Origin: Gammaproteobacteria bacterium
GTDB lineage: Bacteria; Pseudomonadota; Gammaproteobacteria; Magnimaribacterales; AG-339-G14
NCBI GenBank assembly: GCA_003331625.1
Contig: QOPF01000002.1
Location: forward strand, 129,482 to 193,481
DNA length: 64,000 bases
Reading direction: 5' to 3'
Each line of letters opens with the position of its first letter. Positions within the stretch are counted from its first letter, which is position 1. Shown in pieces: positions 43,241 through 52,775 of this stretch. The translations under genes were made by a program, and so were the position numbers. The notes under the pieces were generated by a model that worked only from the letters and a program-made list of their open reading frames with translations, did no database searches and was not told the origin of the DNA.

Positions 43241-44318
43241 TAGAATTTATTAAAAGTTTCATTTTTGCTAAATGCAAGTCTGTATCTACCATTTCAGAAA
43301 CTAATTCATCAAAACTTATTTTTGGAGTCCACCCAAGCTCTTTCTTTGCTAGAGAAGCATCTCCCATCAAAGTATCGACTTCAGTTGGCCTAAAAAAATG
43401 AGGATCTACTAAAATTATTTCTTTGCTGAACTTTTTTTCTAATTCTTTTGGGATATTAATCCAGGTTCCTTTTTCATTTGCTCCCTTTCCAGACCAAGAG
43501 ATAACCATATCTAACTTTTTAGCCACAAGATTAATAAAATCTCTTACGCTGTGCTGAATTCCCGAAGCAATTACAAAGTCTTTGGGAATATCTTGCTGAA
43601 GCATCAACCATTGTGACTCTACATAATCTTTAGCATGCCCCCAATCTCTTTTAGCTTCAAGATTTCCTATATATAAATTTTCCTGAATTCCTAACTTGAT
43701 ATTTGTTAGAGCTTGCGTAATTTTTCTTGTGACAAAAATTTCTCCTCTTACAGGCGACTCATGATTGAAAAGAATTCCGTTGCACGCATAAATATCATAA
43801 GCCTCTCTGTAATTAACTGTTATCCAGTATGCATATAATTTAGCCGCTGCATAAGGACTTCTTGGGTAAAATGGTGTCGATTCTTTTTGCGGGACTTCTT
43901 GAACAAGCCCATATAATTCAGAGGTACTTGCTTGATAAAATTTAGTTTTTTTATTTAAGCCCAGTAACCTTATTGATTCTAGTAATCTTAAAGTACCTAA
44001 AGCATCTGCATTTGCGGTATATTCTGGTTCCTCAAAGCTTACTCTTACATGAGATTGTGCTGCAAGATTATAAATTTCATCTGGTTCTACACGTTTTAAT
44101 ATACTAGTAATGCTAGAGGAATCTGTCATATCTCCATAGTGAAGAAAAAGATTTGCATCTTTATAATGTCTGTCCTTAAAAAGATGATCTATTCTTCCTG
44201 TATTAAATGAGGATGAACGTCTTCTTAGACCATGAACCTCGTAACCTTTTTTAATAAGAAATTCAGCTAAATAGGAACCGTCTTGACCTGTAATTCCTGT
44301 AATTAGAGCTTTTTTCAT
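43227..44318 (-). CDS. gmd: GDP-mannose 4,6-dehydratase
   Basis: The 363-residue extended SDR matches Gmd throughout: [71 protein letters not shown] (YxxxK) and [16 protein letters not shown]. It makes GDP-4-keto-6-deoxymannose, a precursor to GDP-fucose, rhamnose or perosamine. No fcl (GDP-fucose synthase) is seen. It is the second gene after the Wzz and ABC pair and the first enzyme of the sugar operon. Confidence 0.95.
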   Translation of the reverse strand: MKKALITGITGQDGSYLAEFLIKKGYEVHGLRRRSSSFNTGRIDHLFKDRHYKDANLFLHYGDMTDSSSITSILKRVEPDEIYNLAAQSHVRVSFEEPEYTANADALGTLRLLESIRLLGLNKKTKFYQASTSELYGLVQEVPQKESTPFYPRSPYAAAKLYAYWITVNYREAYDIYACNGILFNHESPVRGEIFVTRKITQALTNIKLGIQENLYIGNLEAKRDWGHAKDYVESQWLMLQQDIPKDFVIASGIQHSVRDFINLVAKKLDMVISWSGKGANEKGTWINIPKELEKKFSKEIILVDPHFFRPTEVDTLMGDASLAKKELGWTPKISFDELVSEMVDTDLHLAKMKLLINSNEKN

Positions 44319-44325
44319 AATTTTT

Positions 44326-46125
44326 CTAATGTTTGTTTATTGCGTCTAACATATTTTTGAAGTCGTTATTATTTTGGGACAACTCCTTAAAAGAACCTTC
44401 TCCTTGAATAGCTCCATTTTTTAGATAAAATATTTTTTCACAATTTTCTAAGGTAGAAAGTCTATGAGCTACCATTATGACAGTTATGTTTGGAATATTT
44501 TGTATATTTTTTATGATTTTTCTTTCAGTTATGTTGTCCAATGAGCTAGTAGCTTCATCTAGAATTAATACCTCTGGCATTCTAAATAAAGCTCTTGCAA
44601 TTCCAATTCTTTGAAGCTGCCCTCCAGATAATTGAACTCCTCGTTCGCCTATTTTTGTATCTAACCCTTTGGGTAGGCCCTTAATAAAGTCTGAAACTAG
44701 TGCAATGTCAGCAACATTTTCCAGTTGCTCTTTTTTTATATTTTCATTTTTTAAGCCAAAGGCTATATTTTCTCTTATGGTTGTATCCGATAGGAAAATA
44801 TTCTGAGGAACATGAGATAAATTATTTTGCCATTTTCGAACATTTGTTTCCTCTATTTCTATATCATCAACCATCATTCTTCCGGAGTTAGGAGACAAAA
44901 TTCCTAAAATTAGATCAAGGGTCGAGGTTTTTCCGCTTCCAGTTTCTCCTGCAAGACCAACAACAGAATTCTTTTGAATTGATAGCGAAAGATTTTCTAA
45001 AACATGATTATCCTCTTTGTATCTGAAACAAACTTCTTCAAAAGAAATTGATTTATTAAATTCTAATTTTTCTATGTTTTTTTTCAAAGCTATAGAAGGC
45101 GAACGGTCTAAAAAGTTTAAAATATCTTTTAGAGACTCTTCACCTCCTAATATGAATGAGATACCTGCATATCCTTGATTAAGAACTGGTAATAATCTTT
45201 GGGCACCTAAAGCTAAAGCTCCAAGGAACGGCACTACATTAGAAATTCCATTATAATTTTTGGTAAAAATGAGAGCCACAATTACAATTAAAATCATTCC
45301 TAAGGCTTCAATAAAAAATCTAGGCAAAGTTACCAATACTTGTGTACTTGCTTGCGCCTTTTTTAAAGGCACATCAACATTAATAAACTTTTGATAGAAA
45401 GTTTCTTGTGTTCCATCAACAATAACTTGTTTTATGCCTCCAAGTGATTCCTGAAGACTTTTCATTACTTTATTTGTATTTAGAGAAATTTTTTTGCTAT
45501 TTAATGAAAGTCTCGATTTATTAAAAAAGATTATTAAAGAATATAGGACTCCTAATCCAAGAAAAACAGAAATTGCCATTTGTGGATTGATAAAAACAAG
45601 GAAACTTATAACAACTAATATAAAAAAGAAAGAAGAAATAACTCTGGTAGATTCTAGGATAATATCCTGAATAATAAAGTCAGTTTTTCTAACTATTCCG
45701 TTTATTATCTCACTACTATTTGATTCGACATGAATTTTATATGGCTGATAAAGAGTTTTTTTAAATATATCCGCTCCAATTTCTAAACCTGTTTCAAAGG
45801 ATAATTTTGTTGAAAACCAAACCAATACTATTCTTGCTACAGAAGAAATGATTATCGCTATAATAAAAAGTAACGCGAACGGTAAAATGAGATCGTCAGG
45901 CTCATTTATTGCAAAAGCACGAGAAATATTTAAAACATATTCTTGGTTATAAATAATTTCAGGATCTGCTAATACAGCTAAAAATGGAATCACAGCTCCT
46001 ATACTTAAAATTTCACAAAATGATACGAACATCATTAAAGTAATTAATAAGATATATTGTTTTTTTCTTCTAATAGAAAAAAATTTCCACAATCGATTTA
46101 ATGAAAAGAAAATACCTACTTTCAT
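44326..46125 (-). CDS. ABC exporter of the MsbA/PglK lipid-oligosaccharide flippase type
   Basis: The 599-residue half-transporter has about six N-terminal membrane helices and a C-terminal nucleotide-binding domain with [13 protein letters not shown] (Walker A), [16 protein letters not shown] (signature) and [12 protein letters not shown] (Walker B), then an H-loop in VAHRLST. PglK of Campylobacter flips lipid-linked oligosaccharides, and this product has that size. A flippase role is inferred from its place between Wzz and the sugar genes. A lipid A flippase (MsbA) is unlikely in this context but not excluded. Confidence 0.82.
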   Translation of the reverse strand: MKVGIFFSLNRLWKFFSIRRKKQYILLITLMMFVSFCEILSIGAVIPFLAVLADPEIIYNQEYVLNISRAFAINEPDDLILPFALLFIIAIIISSVARIVLVWFSTKLSFETGLEIGADIFKKTLYQPYKIHVESNSSEIINGIVRKTDFIIQDIILESTRVISSFFFILVVISFLVFINPQMAISVFLGLGVLYSLIIFFNKSRLSLNSKKISLNTNKVMKSLQESLGGIKQVIVDGTQETFYQKFINVDVPLKKAQASTQVLVTLPRFFIEALGMILIVIVALIFTKNYNGISNVVPFLGALALGAQRLLPVLNQGYAGISFILGGEESLKDILNFLDRSPSIALKKNIEKLEFNKSISFEEVCFRYKEDNHVLENLSLSIQKNSVVGLAGETGSGKTSTLDLILGILSPNSGRMMVDDIEIEETNVRKWQNNLSHVPQNIFLSDTTIRENIAFGLKNENIKKEQLENVADIALVSDFIKGLPKGLDTKIGERGVQLSGGQLQRIGIARALFRMPEVLILDEATSSLDNITERKIIKNIQNIPNITVIMVAHRLSTLENCEKIFYLKNGAIQGEGSFKELSQNNNDFKNMLDAINKH

Positions 46126-46132
46126 ATCTTAT

Positions 46133-47017
46133 TTAAGTATTTCTTGAAATAAAAAGAAATCTAACTAATGTTATTGAGATACTTATAAAAATTCCGAAGA
46201 GAAAACAAAAAATCACTATCTGACTTCTTAATGGTTCTATTTTTTTTTCAGGAGTAAAAGGGGGATCTACTATCTGAAAAACATAGTCTTCCTTGAACTT
46301 AATTAACATCTGTTTCTTTAGCTGTTCTTCCATCATTGAGCTAATTAAAGATTTTATTGAAGATACTTTAGAAGTTAAAAATTTTTTATTTAAATATTCA
46401 ATAGAATTTTCTGTCTCTGCAAGATCTTTTTCTACTGTAAGTTTATGAAATTCATTTAAAACAAGATCAAGAAAATCTTTAGCAAAAATAGGTGATAGAT
46501 GTTTGAAAGAAACTTTTATAATGCCTGTATTTTCTTCACGATCTATTTCTAAATTTTCTAATAGAAATGAATGAGCCTCTAAGGGTGTTGGTTTTTTTCT
46601 TGGAAGCCATTTTTCTGACGAACTATCAAAAAGATCACTATCAAAAACTAATTCTCCTGAAGAAATATCATAAGAAGATGGGGCCATTAAGTTTTCTAAA
46701 ATCCCAGGAAAGGATAAAAGATGTTGATGAAATTTTCTTGATTTAAGGGTTTCTATGTATACGAAAAGCTTATTTTTTTCTTGATTGATATTGATTCCTG
46801 CTAAATTGGCTAAACTTCCAATTTGTGAACTAACGCCTGGTAGATCCTCTTCTTTTGGAAAAAGAGTGGTCTCACTTTTATAAATATCTTGTAAAAATAA
46901 AACATAGATTATTGAAGATATTGTGAAAAAGAAAGTGAATAAAAAAATAAAAATTTTTTCTTTATTTAAAATTTTGAAAATATCTCTTAGAGTTGTTTCT
47001 TGAAATTTTTCTTCCAT
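46133..47017 (-). CDS. wzz: Wzz-type chain length determinant
   Basis: The 294-residue protein has an N-terminal transmembrane helix (about 20-42), a periplasmic region with coiled-coil helices, and a second C-terminal helix preceded by a Pro-rich stretch (VDPPFTPEKKIEPLRS). This is the polysaccharide co-polymerase (PCP1) topology. It controls chain length together with a Wzy polymerase. It starts 11 bases past the tRNA-Leu 3' end and is followed by the ABC exporter. No tyrosine kinase domain is present. Confidence 0.85.
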   Translation of the reverse strand: MEEKFQETTLRDIFKILNKEKIFIFLFTFFFTISSIIYVLFLQDIYKSETTLFPKEEDLPGVSSQIGSLANLAGININQEKNKLFVYIETLKSRKFHQHLLSFPGILENLMAPSSYDISSGELVFDSDLFDSSSEKWLPRKKPTPLEAHSFLLENLEIDREENTGIIKVSFKHLSPIFAKDFLDLVLNEFHKLTVEKDLAETENSIEYLNKKFLTSKVSSIKSLISSMMEEQLKKQMLIKFKEDYVFQIVDPPFTPEKKIEPLRSQIVIFCFLFGIFISISITLVRFLFISRNT

Positions 47018-47028
47018 CGAATTTTAGG

Positions 47029-47115
47029 TGGTACCCAGGGCCGGACTTGAACCGGCACGAAGTCGCCTTCGAGGGATTTTAAGTCCCTTGTGTCTACCAA
47101 TTCCACCACCTGGGC
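47029..47115 (-). tRNA. leuZ: tRNA-Leu (anticodon UAA)
   Basis: The 87-base minus-strand gene folds with acceptor stem GCCCAGG/CCTGGGT, a long variable arm typical of leucine tRNAs (class II), anticodon loop CTTAAAA giving UAA, and a GGTTCAAGTCC T-loop. The encoded CCA end is at 47029-47031. It lies 29 bases from the tRNA-Cys gene. E. coli has the same pair (cysT-leuZ) after pgsA. Confidence 0.96.
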
Positions 47116-47144
47116 AAAACAATTCTTCTATTCTATATTAAATT

Positions 47145-47218
47145 TGGAGGCTGAGGTCGGAATTGAACCGGCGTGAACGGATTTGCAGTCCGCCGCATGA
47201 CCACTCTGCCACTCAGCC
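47145..47218 (-). tRNA. cysT: tRNA-Cys (anticodon GCA)
   Basis: The 74-base minus-strand gene has acceptor stem GGCTGAG/CTCAGCC, anticodon loop CTGCAAA giving GCA, a T-loop GGTTCAATTCC and an encoded CCA at its 3' end. It begins 24 bases after the pgsA stop codon and is probably co-transcribed with pgsA and uvrC. No tRNA-Gly is present in the gap. Confidence 0.96.
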
Positions 47219-47242
47219 ACAGATATATTGTATATACTTGAA

Positions 47243-47770
47243 TTAAACAATCCATTTTTTATAGTAATTTAGAAATGATAGCCATGAAAAAATTACGCTT
47301 AAGGAAATTAAAATTAATGAGATTGTGAATAATAAATCAAAACTTAGTGGGGCAATGAAAAGAAATCCTATTCCTATCATTTGGAAAGTAGTTTTTAATT
47401 TTCCTCCTCTATCAGCATTTAATTCGCCTACAGTTTTTCCAATTTGTAAGGCGTGAATTCTTAAATAACTGATAGAAAGCTCTCTAGAGACTATTAAAAT
47501 AGTTAAAATCAATAAAATGAAATTAGTGAAATTAAATGTAGCCCAAATTAATAATGATGAAACGAAAACCTTATCAGCGATTAAATCCAGTAAACTACCT
47601 AGGATTGTTTCTTCTTGGTAAAGCCTAGCGATATATCCATCAAAAAAATCTGTTAGCGCAGCAATAATAAAAACTATTAAAGAAGAAATATAGAAGTCAT
47701 ATATAAATAAAATAATTATGGGAACTATCAAAAAAATTCTTATTAATGATAGTAAATTAGGTATAGACAT
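47243..47770 (-). CDS. pgsA: CDP-diacylglycerol-glycerol-3-phosphate 3-phosphatidyltransferase
   Basis: The 175-residue membrane protein contains the full CDP-alcohol phosphatidyltransferase motif, D-x2-DG-x2-AR-x8-G-x3-D-x3-D, near 42-66 (DFFDGYIAR onward). It makes phosphatidylglycerol-phosphate in the inner membrane. The gene starts one base after the uvrC stop and is followed by tRNA genes. This uvrC-pgsA-tRNA order is a well-known gammaproteobacterial block. Confidence 0.94.
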   Translation of the reverse strand: MSIPNLLSLIRIFLIVPIIILFIYDFYISSLIVFIIAALTDFFDGYIARLYQEETILGSLLDLIADKVFVSSLLIWATFNFTNFILLILTILIVSRELSISYLRIHALQIGKTVGELNADRGGKLKTTFQMIGIGFLFIAPLSFDLLFTISLILISLSVIFSWLSFLNYYKKWIV

Positions 47771-47771
47771 T

Positions 47772-49589
47772 TTATTTTTTATTTAAGGCAGAATGAATTT
47801 CTTTAGCTTTAACGCTCCCTATTCCTGGAATTGATTTTAAATCATCTATTGAAGCTTCCATAATTTTACTTTTAGATCCGAAATGCCTTAAAAGATTAGA
47901 ATGTAATTTAATCCCTATCCCATTTATTTCATCTATACCGGAAGCTAGCAAACTTTTACTTCTCCTTTTTCTATGCTGACTAATGGCAAACCTATGAGAT
48001 TCATTTCTCAAAAGTTGTAAGATTTTTGAAATATCCTTCAACTCTGTCAATTCAAATCTCTTATTATTAAAATGCAAAAAATCGTATTTCTCTTTCCTAT
48101 TGGGTCCTTTAGAAACTGAAATAAAAATTATTTTATCTAGTATGTTTTTATCGAGGTTCTTTTGAACAGAATTCAATTGTCCTTTTCCGCCATCTATGAG
48201 AATAACTTCTGGCAATATCAATTTACTATTTTGAAGATTCTTTATTCTTCTAGATATTGCCTCTGATAAAGCAAAATAGTCGTTATTAACATCACTTTTG
48301 ATATTCATAAGTCTGTAATTTTTTTTATCCGGTCCATCTTTATTAAGTGCAACGCAAGAGGCAGAAACTTGTCTGCCAGATGTATGGCTAATATCAAAGG
48401 CTTCAATTCTATTAATGCGTTTAATTTTTAAAAAATTTGATAAGGCTTCTAAAGCAAATGAAACCCAAAAAAAGCTGTTATTTCTATTAAGAGCATCCTC
48501 AGCTTGTGACGAACATATTTCTATAAGATTATTATTTTTACTATCTAACTTATGAATATTAATCTTAGGATTGTCTAATTTTTTTAAAAAATCTTTAGTT
48601 TCTTCTCTTATCTTTTGATCAGTTAAGAGGTTTAGTTTTTTTCTATTCTCATTTTCAATAACATATCTTTCTAAAAAGATTGATAGAAGGTGTTCTTCAG
48701 AAATATTCTCTTTCGTATCAGGATAAAAGTTTTGAGAACTATTTATCCATCCTTCTTCTACTTTCAAAACACTAATACAAGAATTATATTTATTTTTCTT
48801 AATTGCAAAAACATCTAAGTCTTTAAATCCTGTCAACACGTTTTGTTTCTTCTGAGTGTCTCTTATAGCATTAATTTTATCCCTGTAAATTATTGCTCTT
48901 TCATAATCTTCCTTGATGGAATACGCATCCATGTTTTTATTTAAATCTTTAATTATTTTTTTTGTGTCTCCTGAGAGAAAATTTATTGCATTTTTGACGT
49001 CTTTTGCATATTCATTTTCTGAAATATAACCTACACAGGGTGCAGAACATCTATTCATTTGATATTCGATACAAGGTCTCGACCTATTTTTAAAATTTAT
49101 GTCTTTGCAATTTCTGAGCTTAAAGATAGACCTTATAAGGTTAACATTCGTTCTCATAGCTCCTACATTAGCGTATGGACCAAACATAGTACTTTCTTTG
49201 TCTTTTAATCTTGAAACGTAAATAGCCGGATAGCTTTTTTTTGTAGAAAAATGAATTGCCGGATAAGACTTATCGTCTTTAAACTGAATATTGAAAGGCG
49301 GTCTTATTTTGGAAATTAATCCTTGTTCAAGAATTAAGGCATCAGATTCTGTTTTAGTAATAATAGTTTCTATAAATTTTATGTTTGACTTAAGCTTTAT
49401 TAGTCTTTTACCTTCTCCTTTTCTCACATTTAAATAGCTAGAAACCCTCTTTTTGATATTTTTAGCTTTTCCAATGTATAAAATTTCATTTCTTTCATCA
49501 AAAAATTTATAAATACCAGGAGACTCAGGAAAATCTAGATTTTTATCAAAAATTGATTTTTTATTTATGAATTGTGCTTGCTTTTCCAT
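47772..49589 (-). CDS. uvrC: UvrABC excinuclease subunit C
   Basis: The 605-residue protein has a GIY-YIG nuclease domain (GIYKFFDERNEILYIGKAKN, about 24-43), Cys-rich CSAPCVGYI, a UVR coil, the RNase H-like nuclease domain with FDISHTSGRQ and NESHRFAISQHRK, and two C-terminal helix-hairpin-helix motifs (GIDEINGIG, IPGIGSVKAKEI). It makes both incisions in nucleotide excision repair. It overlaps ggt by 29 bases, and its start is ATG 49589. Confidence 0.95.
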   Translation of the reverse strand: MEKQAQFINKKSIFDKNLDFPESPGIYKFFDERNEILYIGKAKNIKKRVSSYLNVRKGEGKRLIKLKSNIKFIETIITKTESDALILEQGLISKIRPPFNIQFKDDKSYPAIHFSTKKSYPAIYVSRLKDKESTMFGPYANVGAMRTNVNLIRSIFKLRNCKDINFKNRSRPCIEYQMNRCSAPCVGYISENEYAKDVKNAINFLSGDTKKIIKDLNKNMDAYSIKEDYERAIIYRDKINAIRDTQKKQNVLTGFKDLDVFAIKKNKYNSCISVLKVEEGWINSSQNFYPDTKENISEEHLLSIFLERYVIENENRKKLNLLTDQKIREETKDFLKKLDNPKINIHKLDSKNNNLIEICSSQAEDALNRNNSFFWVSFALEALSNFLKIKRINRIEAFDISHTSGRQVSASCVALNKDGPDKKNYRLMNIKSDVNNDYFALSEAISRRIKNLQNSKLILPEVILIDGGKGQLNSVQKNLDKNILDKIIFISVSKGPNRKEKYDFLHFNNKRFELTELKDISKILQLLRNESHRFAISQHRKRRSKSLLASGIDEINGIGIKLHSNLLRHFGSKSKIMEASIDDLKSIPGIGSVKAKEIHSALNKK

Positions 49590-51252
49590 CTGGTCTTCTT
49601 TTGTCAGAATGTGCTGTAATAATATTTTCTTTTATAAGAATAGAGTGAGTTTCTCCTAATTTTCTATTCATTAATTTTCTATCTAAAAGTAAATTGCTTT
49701 TAATTTTATCGTCTATTTTTTCATGAAATAAAATATCTGGTAAATGTTGGAAATGAATTCTACTCTTATTAGAAGATTCATTTAAGGTCATTTGAAAATC
49801 TATAATGTTTAAAATTTCTTGGAGAACGGTAGTAATAATAGTCGAGCCTCCTGGAGAGCCGGTAACTAAAAAAGGTTTTTCTTCAAAGAAAACTATCACG
49901 GGAGACATTGAAGAAAGAGGTGTTTTATTTGGCTCAATTTTATTAGCCTCTGAGCCAACTAATCCGTAAGCATTTGGATATCCTGGTTTTGATGAAAAAT
50001 CATCCATTTCGTTATTCATTAATATTCCAGTTCCAGAAGGAACTATACCTGATCCATATGCTGTATTGAGAGTGTAGGTGTTACTAACAACATTACCCCA
50101 TTTATCTATTACTGAGAAATGAGTGGTTTCTTCACTTTCAGAAAAAATAATATTAGATTCATTAGGTTTTATTTTTTTTAAAATACGGTCATAAATGGTT
50201 TTTCCATATTTTTTTGAAGTTAAAATTTTTTGTGGAACATTAAAGAACTCTGAATCTCCTAGGTATTTAGCCCTATCAAAAAAGGCATAGTTCATAACGG
50301 AAATAAGAATTTTTATATATTCTTCTGAGTTATGGTTAATTTCCGAAAGATTAAAATTTTCTAAGATGTTAAGCATTTGAATCAAAGCTATCCCACCTGA
50401 GCTTGGAGGAGGCATTGAGCAAACTTTATAAACTCTGTAACTTCCACAAATTGACTTAGATTCTTTAACTTGATATCGAAGAAGATCTGCTTGAGATAAG
50501 ATTCCTCCATTACTGTTAAAGAAATCTGATATTTTTCTTGCTGTTTGGCCTGAATAAAATTCAGACATTCCATTTTGTGAAATCCTTTCTAAAGTATTAC
50601 CAAGATCTTCCTGTACTAGAAGATCATTTGTTTTGAATCCTCCAGATCTTGTAAAAATTCTTGTAGCATCTACATTTCTTTTAAATTTCTTTTTATATTT
50701 ATTAATATTCTTTGATTGAAATTCAGATAGTGTAAATCCATTTTTTGCTAGTTTTATAGATGGTTCAATTAAAGACTCAATCTTCAAAGAGCCAAATTTT
50801 TCAGAAGCATAAAACAATCCAGCAATGGTACCGGGAACTCCGGAAGCAAGTGTAGAATTTAAACTCAGGCCTTTAATGACATTACCGTCATCATCAAGGT
50901 ACATATTTGTTGAGGACTTTAAAGGAGCTCTTTCTCTATAATCTAAGGCAATGTTTTGAGATTTTTCCGCAAGATGAATCAGCATAAATCCACCTCCCCC
51001 TATATTTCCTGCTGAAGGGTTTACGACAGCTAAAGCAAAAGCAACGGCTACAGCTGCATCGACCGCGTTACCTCCTCGATTTAAAACTTCCATACCTATA
51101 TCGGTTGCTAAATGATGGCGAGAAGCCACTGCTTGATAGTCAGAAGATATTTGCGAACAGCTGAGAGTTAGGCAAAAAGAGATTAAGATTAACAAAGTTT
51201 TGAAAAAAAAACTTTTTTTACTTAGGTTGAGTTTCAGTATGCCTTTCTCCAT
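49561..51252 (-). CDS. ggt: Gamma-glutamyltranspeptidase, lipoprotein-like export signal
   Basis: The product of about 563 residues matches Ggt: TDIGMEVLNRGGNAVDAAVA early, SGVPGTIAG, PPPSSGGIAL and the autocleavage/nucleophile Thr in TTHFSVIDKWGNVVSNTYTL, then GILMNNEMDDF and PLSSMSPVIVF. It hydrolyses or transfers gamma-glutamyl groups of glutathione. The N-terminus (TLLILISFCLTLSCS) looks like a signal peptide with a possible lipobox LTLSC, so a lipid-anchored periplasmic protein is likely. I choose ATG 51252; a TTG at 51267 is also in frame. The start overlaps the cupin gene by 35 bases. Confidence 0.9.
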   Translation of the reverse strand: MEKGILKLNLSKKSFFFKTLLILISFCLTLSCSQISSDYQAVASRHHLATDIGMEVLNRGGNAVDAAVAVAFALAVVNPSAGNIGGGGFMLIHLAEKSQNIALDYRERAPLKSSTNMYLDDDGNVIKGLSLNSTLASGVPGTIAGLFYASEKFGSLKIESLIEPSIKLAKNGFTLSEFQSKNINKYKKKFKRNVDATRIFTRSGGFKTNDLLVQEDLGNTLERISQNGMSEFYSGQTARKISDFFNSNGGILSQADLLRYQVKESKSICGSYRVYKVCSMPPPSSGGIALIQMLNILENFNLSEINHNSEEYIKILISVMNYAFFDRAKYLGDSEFFNVPQKILTSKKYGKTIYDRILKKIKPNESNIIFSESEETTHFSVIDKWGNVVSNTYTLNTAYGSGIVPSGTGILMNNEMDDFSSKPGYPNAYGLVGSEANKIEPNKTPLSSMSPVIVFFEEKPFLVTGSPGGSTIITTVLQEILNIIDFQMTLNESSNKSRIHFQHLPDILFHEKIDDKIKSNLLLDRKLMNRKLGETHSILIKENIITAHSDKRRPDGKASTIHK

Positions 51253-51547
51253 TGAATACTGCAGCAAACTCTAATATCTCTTCAGATTCATTAAAAACTC
51301 TATGAAATGCACCATCGGGAACTGGTATGACATCGCCTTGTTTAACATTAAATTTAGTATCGTCTATTTGCATAATGCCTCTGCCCTTGTAAAAGACATA
51401 AACTTCTTCTTGACCTGCGTGTTTATGCCCAGAGGTACTTTTATTTGGATTTAACTTGGTAATGCTTGGTACTAATTTTGATAGAGAACTATTGTCTAAT
51501 ACGACATATCTATCGTCTTCCTTTACTACGTGCCACTCATTATTCAT
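51218..51547 (-). CDS. Small single-domain cupin
   Basis: The 109-residue protein has the two cupin boxes: GHKHAGQEEVYVFYKGRG with metal ligands H-x-H and E, and PDGAFHRVFNES with the third His. It is a metal-binding beta-barrel, possibly a dioxygenase, isomerase or regulatory binding protein. It starts three bases after pyrF and overlaps ggt, so it is part of that run. The function is unknown. Confidence 0.72.
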   Translation of the reverse strand: MNNEWHVVKEDDRYVVLDNSSLSKLVPSITKLNPNKSTSGHKHAGQEEVYVFYKGRGIMQIDDTKFNVKQGDVIPVPDGAFHRVFNESEEILEFAAVFNGERHTETQPK

Positions 51548-51550
51548 ATT

Positions 51551-52252
51551 TCAAATTATATACGATTCAATATTTTTTATCATTTGTGGAATATCTTTTG
51601 CTTTAGAAATTTCTCTACCCAAAACTAAATAATCTGAACCATAATTTATAGCTTCTTTTAATGTGGTCACTCTGGATTGGTCTCCTTTTTGAGAATTTAT
51701 TCTTATTCCTGGAGTAACCAAAACAAAATCTTTGCCAAAAGTTTTTTTTAATTCTTTTGCTTCTTGTGCAGAACATACCACTCCATCGAGCAAAGCGTTT
51801 TTAGCTTCGGAGGCTAATTTTTTTACAAGCTGAGGAACTTTGTCTTTGAATCCAATAAGTTTTAATTGAGTTTCATCTAGACTTGTAAGAATAGTTACGC
51901 CTATTAAAAAAGCTTCTTTATTAGATTCTAATCTAGCTTTCTGAGCGGCGTTAATCATCTCTTTACCGCCTAAAAGATGGATGTTTGACATCCAAACTCC
52001 ATGGCCGTAAATATTTTTTAATGCTTTATAAACCGTATTGGGAATATCATGAAGCTTAAGATCTAAAAAAATTTCAAACCCCTCTTTATGAAATTTATCT
52101 AAAATGAAAGGTCCTTCATTACTAAAAAGTTGCTTCCCAATTTTTAGTCTAAATTTCTCAGGGTCTAAATATTTCGTTAATTTATTAGCTTCTTCATAAG
52201 AATTAAAATCTAAAGCTACAATAGCCTGTTTAGGATTTAGTATCTTCGTCAC
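51551..52252 (-). CDS. pyrF: Orotidine 5'-phosphate decarboxylase
   Basis: The 233-residue (beta/alpha)8 enzyme has ALDFNSYEEA, KIGKQLF, LDLKLHDIPNTV (the DxKxxD catalytic array), GVTILTSLD and VTPGIR. It makes UMP. The start is GTG 52252, overlapping lapA by 23 bases. In E. coli the order is lapA-lapB-pyrF; here lapB is missing between the two. Confidence 0.94.
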   Translation of the reverse strand: MTKILNPKQAIVALDFNSYEEANKLTKYLDPEKFRLKIGKQLFSNEGPFILDKFHKEGFEIFLDLKLHDIPNTVYKALKNIYGHGVWMSNIHLLGGKEMINAAQKARLESNKEAFLIGVTILTSLDETQLKLIGFKDKVPQLVKKLASEAKNALLDGVVCSAQEAKELKKTFGKDFVLVTPGIRINSQKGDQSRVTTLKEAINYGSDYLVLGREISKAKDIPQMIKNIESYII

Positions 52253-52478
52253 TTTGGGAATTTTTCTTTTTTTTATTACTTCTTAAAAGTATAGGAAGCT
52301 GAAGAATGAGAGATATTAAAGCCCCTACAAGAACAGCGTTAATTATAATAAACCCAATTGATGTTCCGCTAATTTCGATGAATAAGAGGTCTATAGATGT
52401 ATGTTCTGAATTTAGATTTACAAAAATAAAAAGGATTGAGACTAAAAGAACCAAGAAAATGAAATAGAAATATTTCAT
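52230..52478 (-). CDS. lapA: LapA/DUF1049-type inner-membrane protein
   Basis: The 82-residue protein has an N-terminal transmembrane helix (YFYFIFLVLLVSILFIFVNL), a short loop and a second helix (about 41-63), then a polar Lys/Ser/Asp-rich tail, as in LapA (YciS). LapA works with LapB in LPS assembly in E. coli. No LapB is next to it here. It lies 21 bases after ihfB and overlaps pyrF. Confidence 0.85.
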   Translation of the reverse strand: MKYFYFIFLVLLVSILFIFVNLNSEHTSIDLLFIEISGTSIGFIIINAVLVGALISLILQLPILLRSNKKKKNSQSDEDTKS

Positions 52479-52499
52479 AATTTCATTTTAACATAGATT

Positions 52500-52775
52500 T
52501 TAATTTACCCTGTCTTTTAAAGCTTTTGATGCTCTAAAATAAGGAATTGAGCGTTTTTGGAGCTCTATTGTTTCGCCTGATTTAGGATTTCTTGCTCTAA
52601 TAGATTTTCTGTCCCTAATACAAAATGAACCAAAGCCTCTGATTTCTATGCGTCTTCTTTTTTTAAGAGATTCACTTATTGATTTTTGTATTAAATCTGC
52701 AGAAAGAGAAACATCTATCTCGTTATACTCATTAAGGCTATCGCTCAAAAGATTAATAAAATCAGATTTTTTCAT
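52500..52775 (-). CDS. ihfB: Integration host factor beta subunit
   Basis: The 91-residue HU/IHF-fold protein has IEIRGFGSFCIRDRKSIRAR followed by NPKSGETI, the DNA-bending beta-arm with its conserved Arg-Asn-Pro motif. It pairs with IhfA to bend DNA at specific sites. It sits directly after rpsA, the gammaproteobacterial order. No ihfA is in this window. Confidence 0.93.
   Translation of the reverse strand: MKKSDFINLLSDSLNEYNEIDVSLSADLIQKSISESLKKRRRIEIRGFGSFCIRDRKSIRARNPKSGETIELQKRSIPYFRASKALKDRVN

Noticed and set aside
47017-47028. Direct repeat of the tRNA-Leu 3' end as an island attachment site
   Set aside because: I looked by eye for the tRNA-Leu 3' sequence near the distal end of the glycan locus (3-5 kb) and saw no copy. 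A computed repeat search would be decisive.
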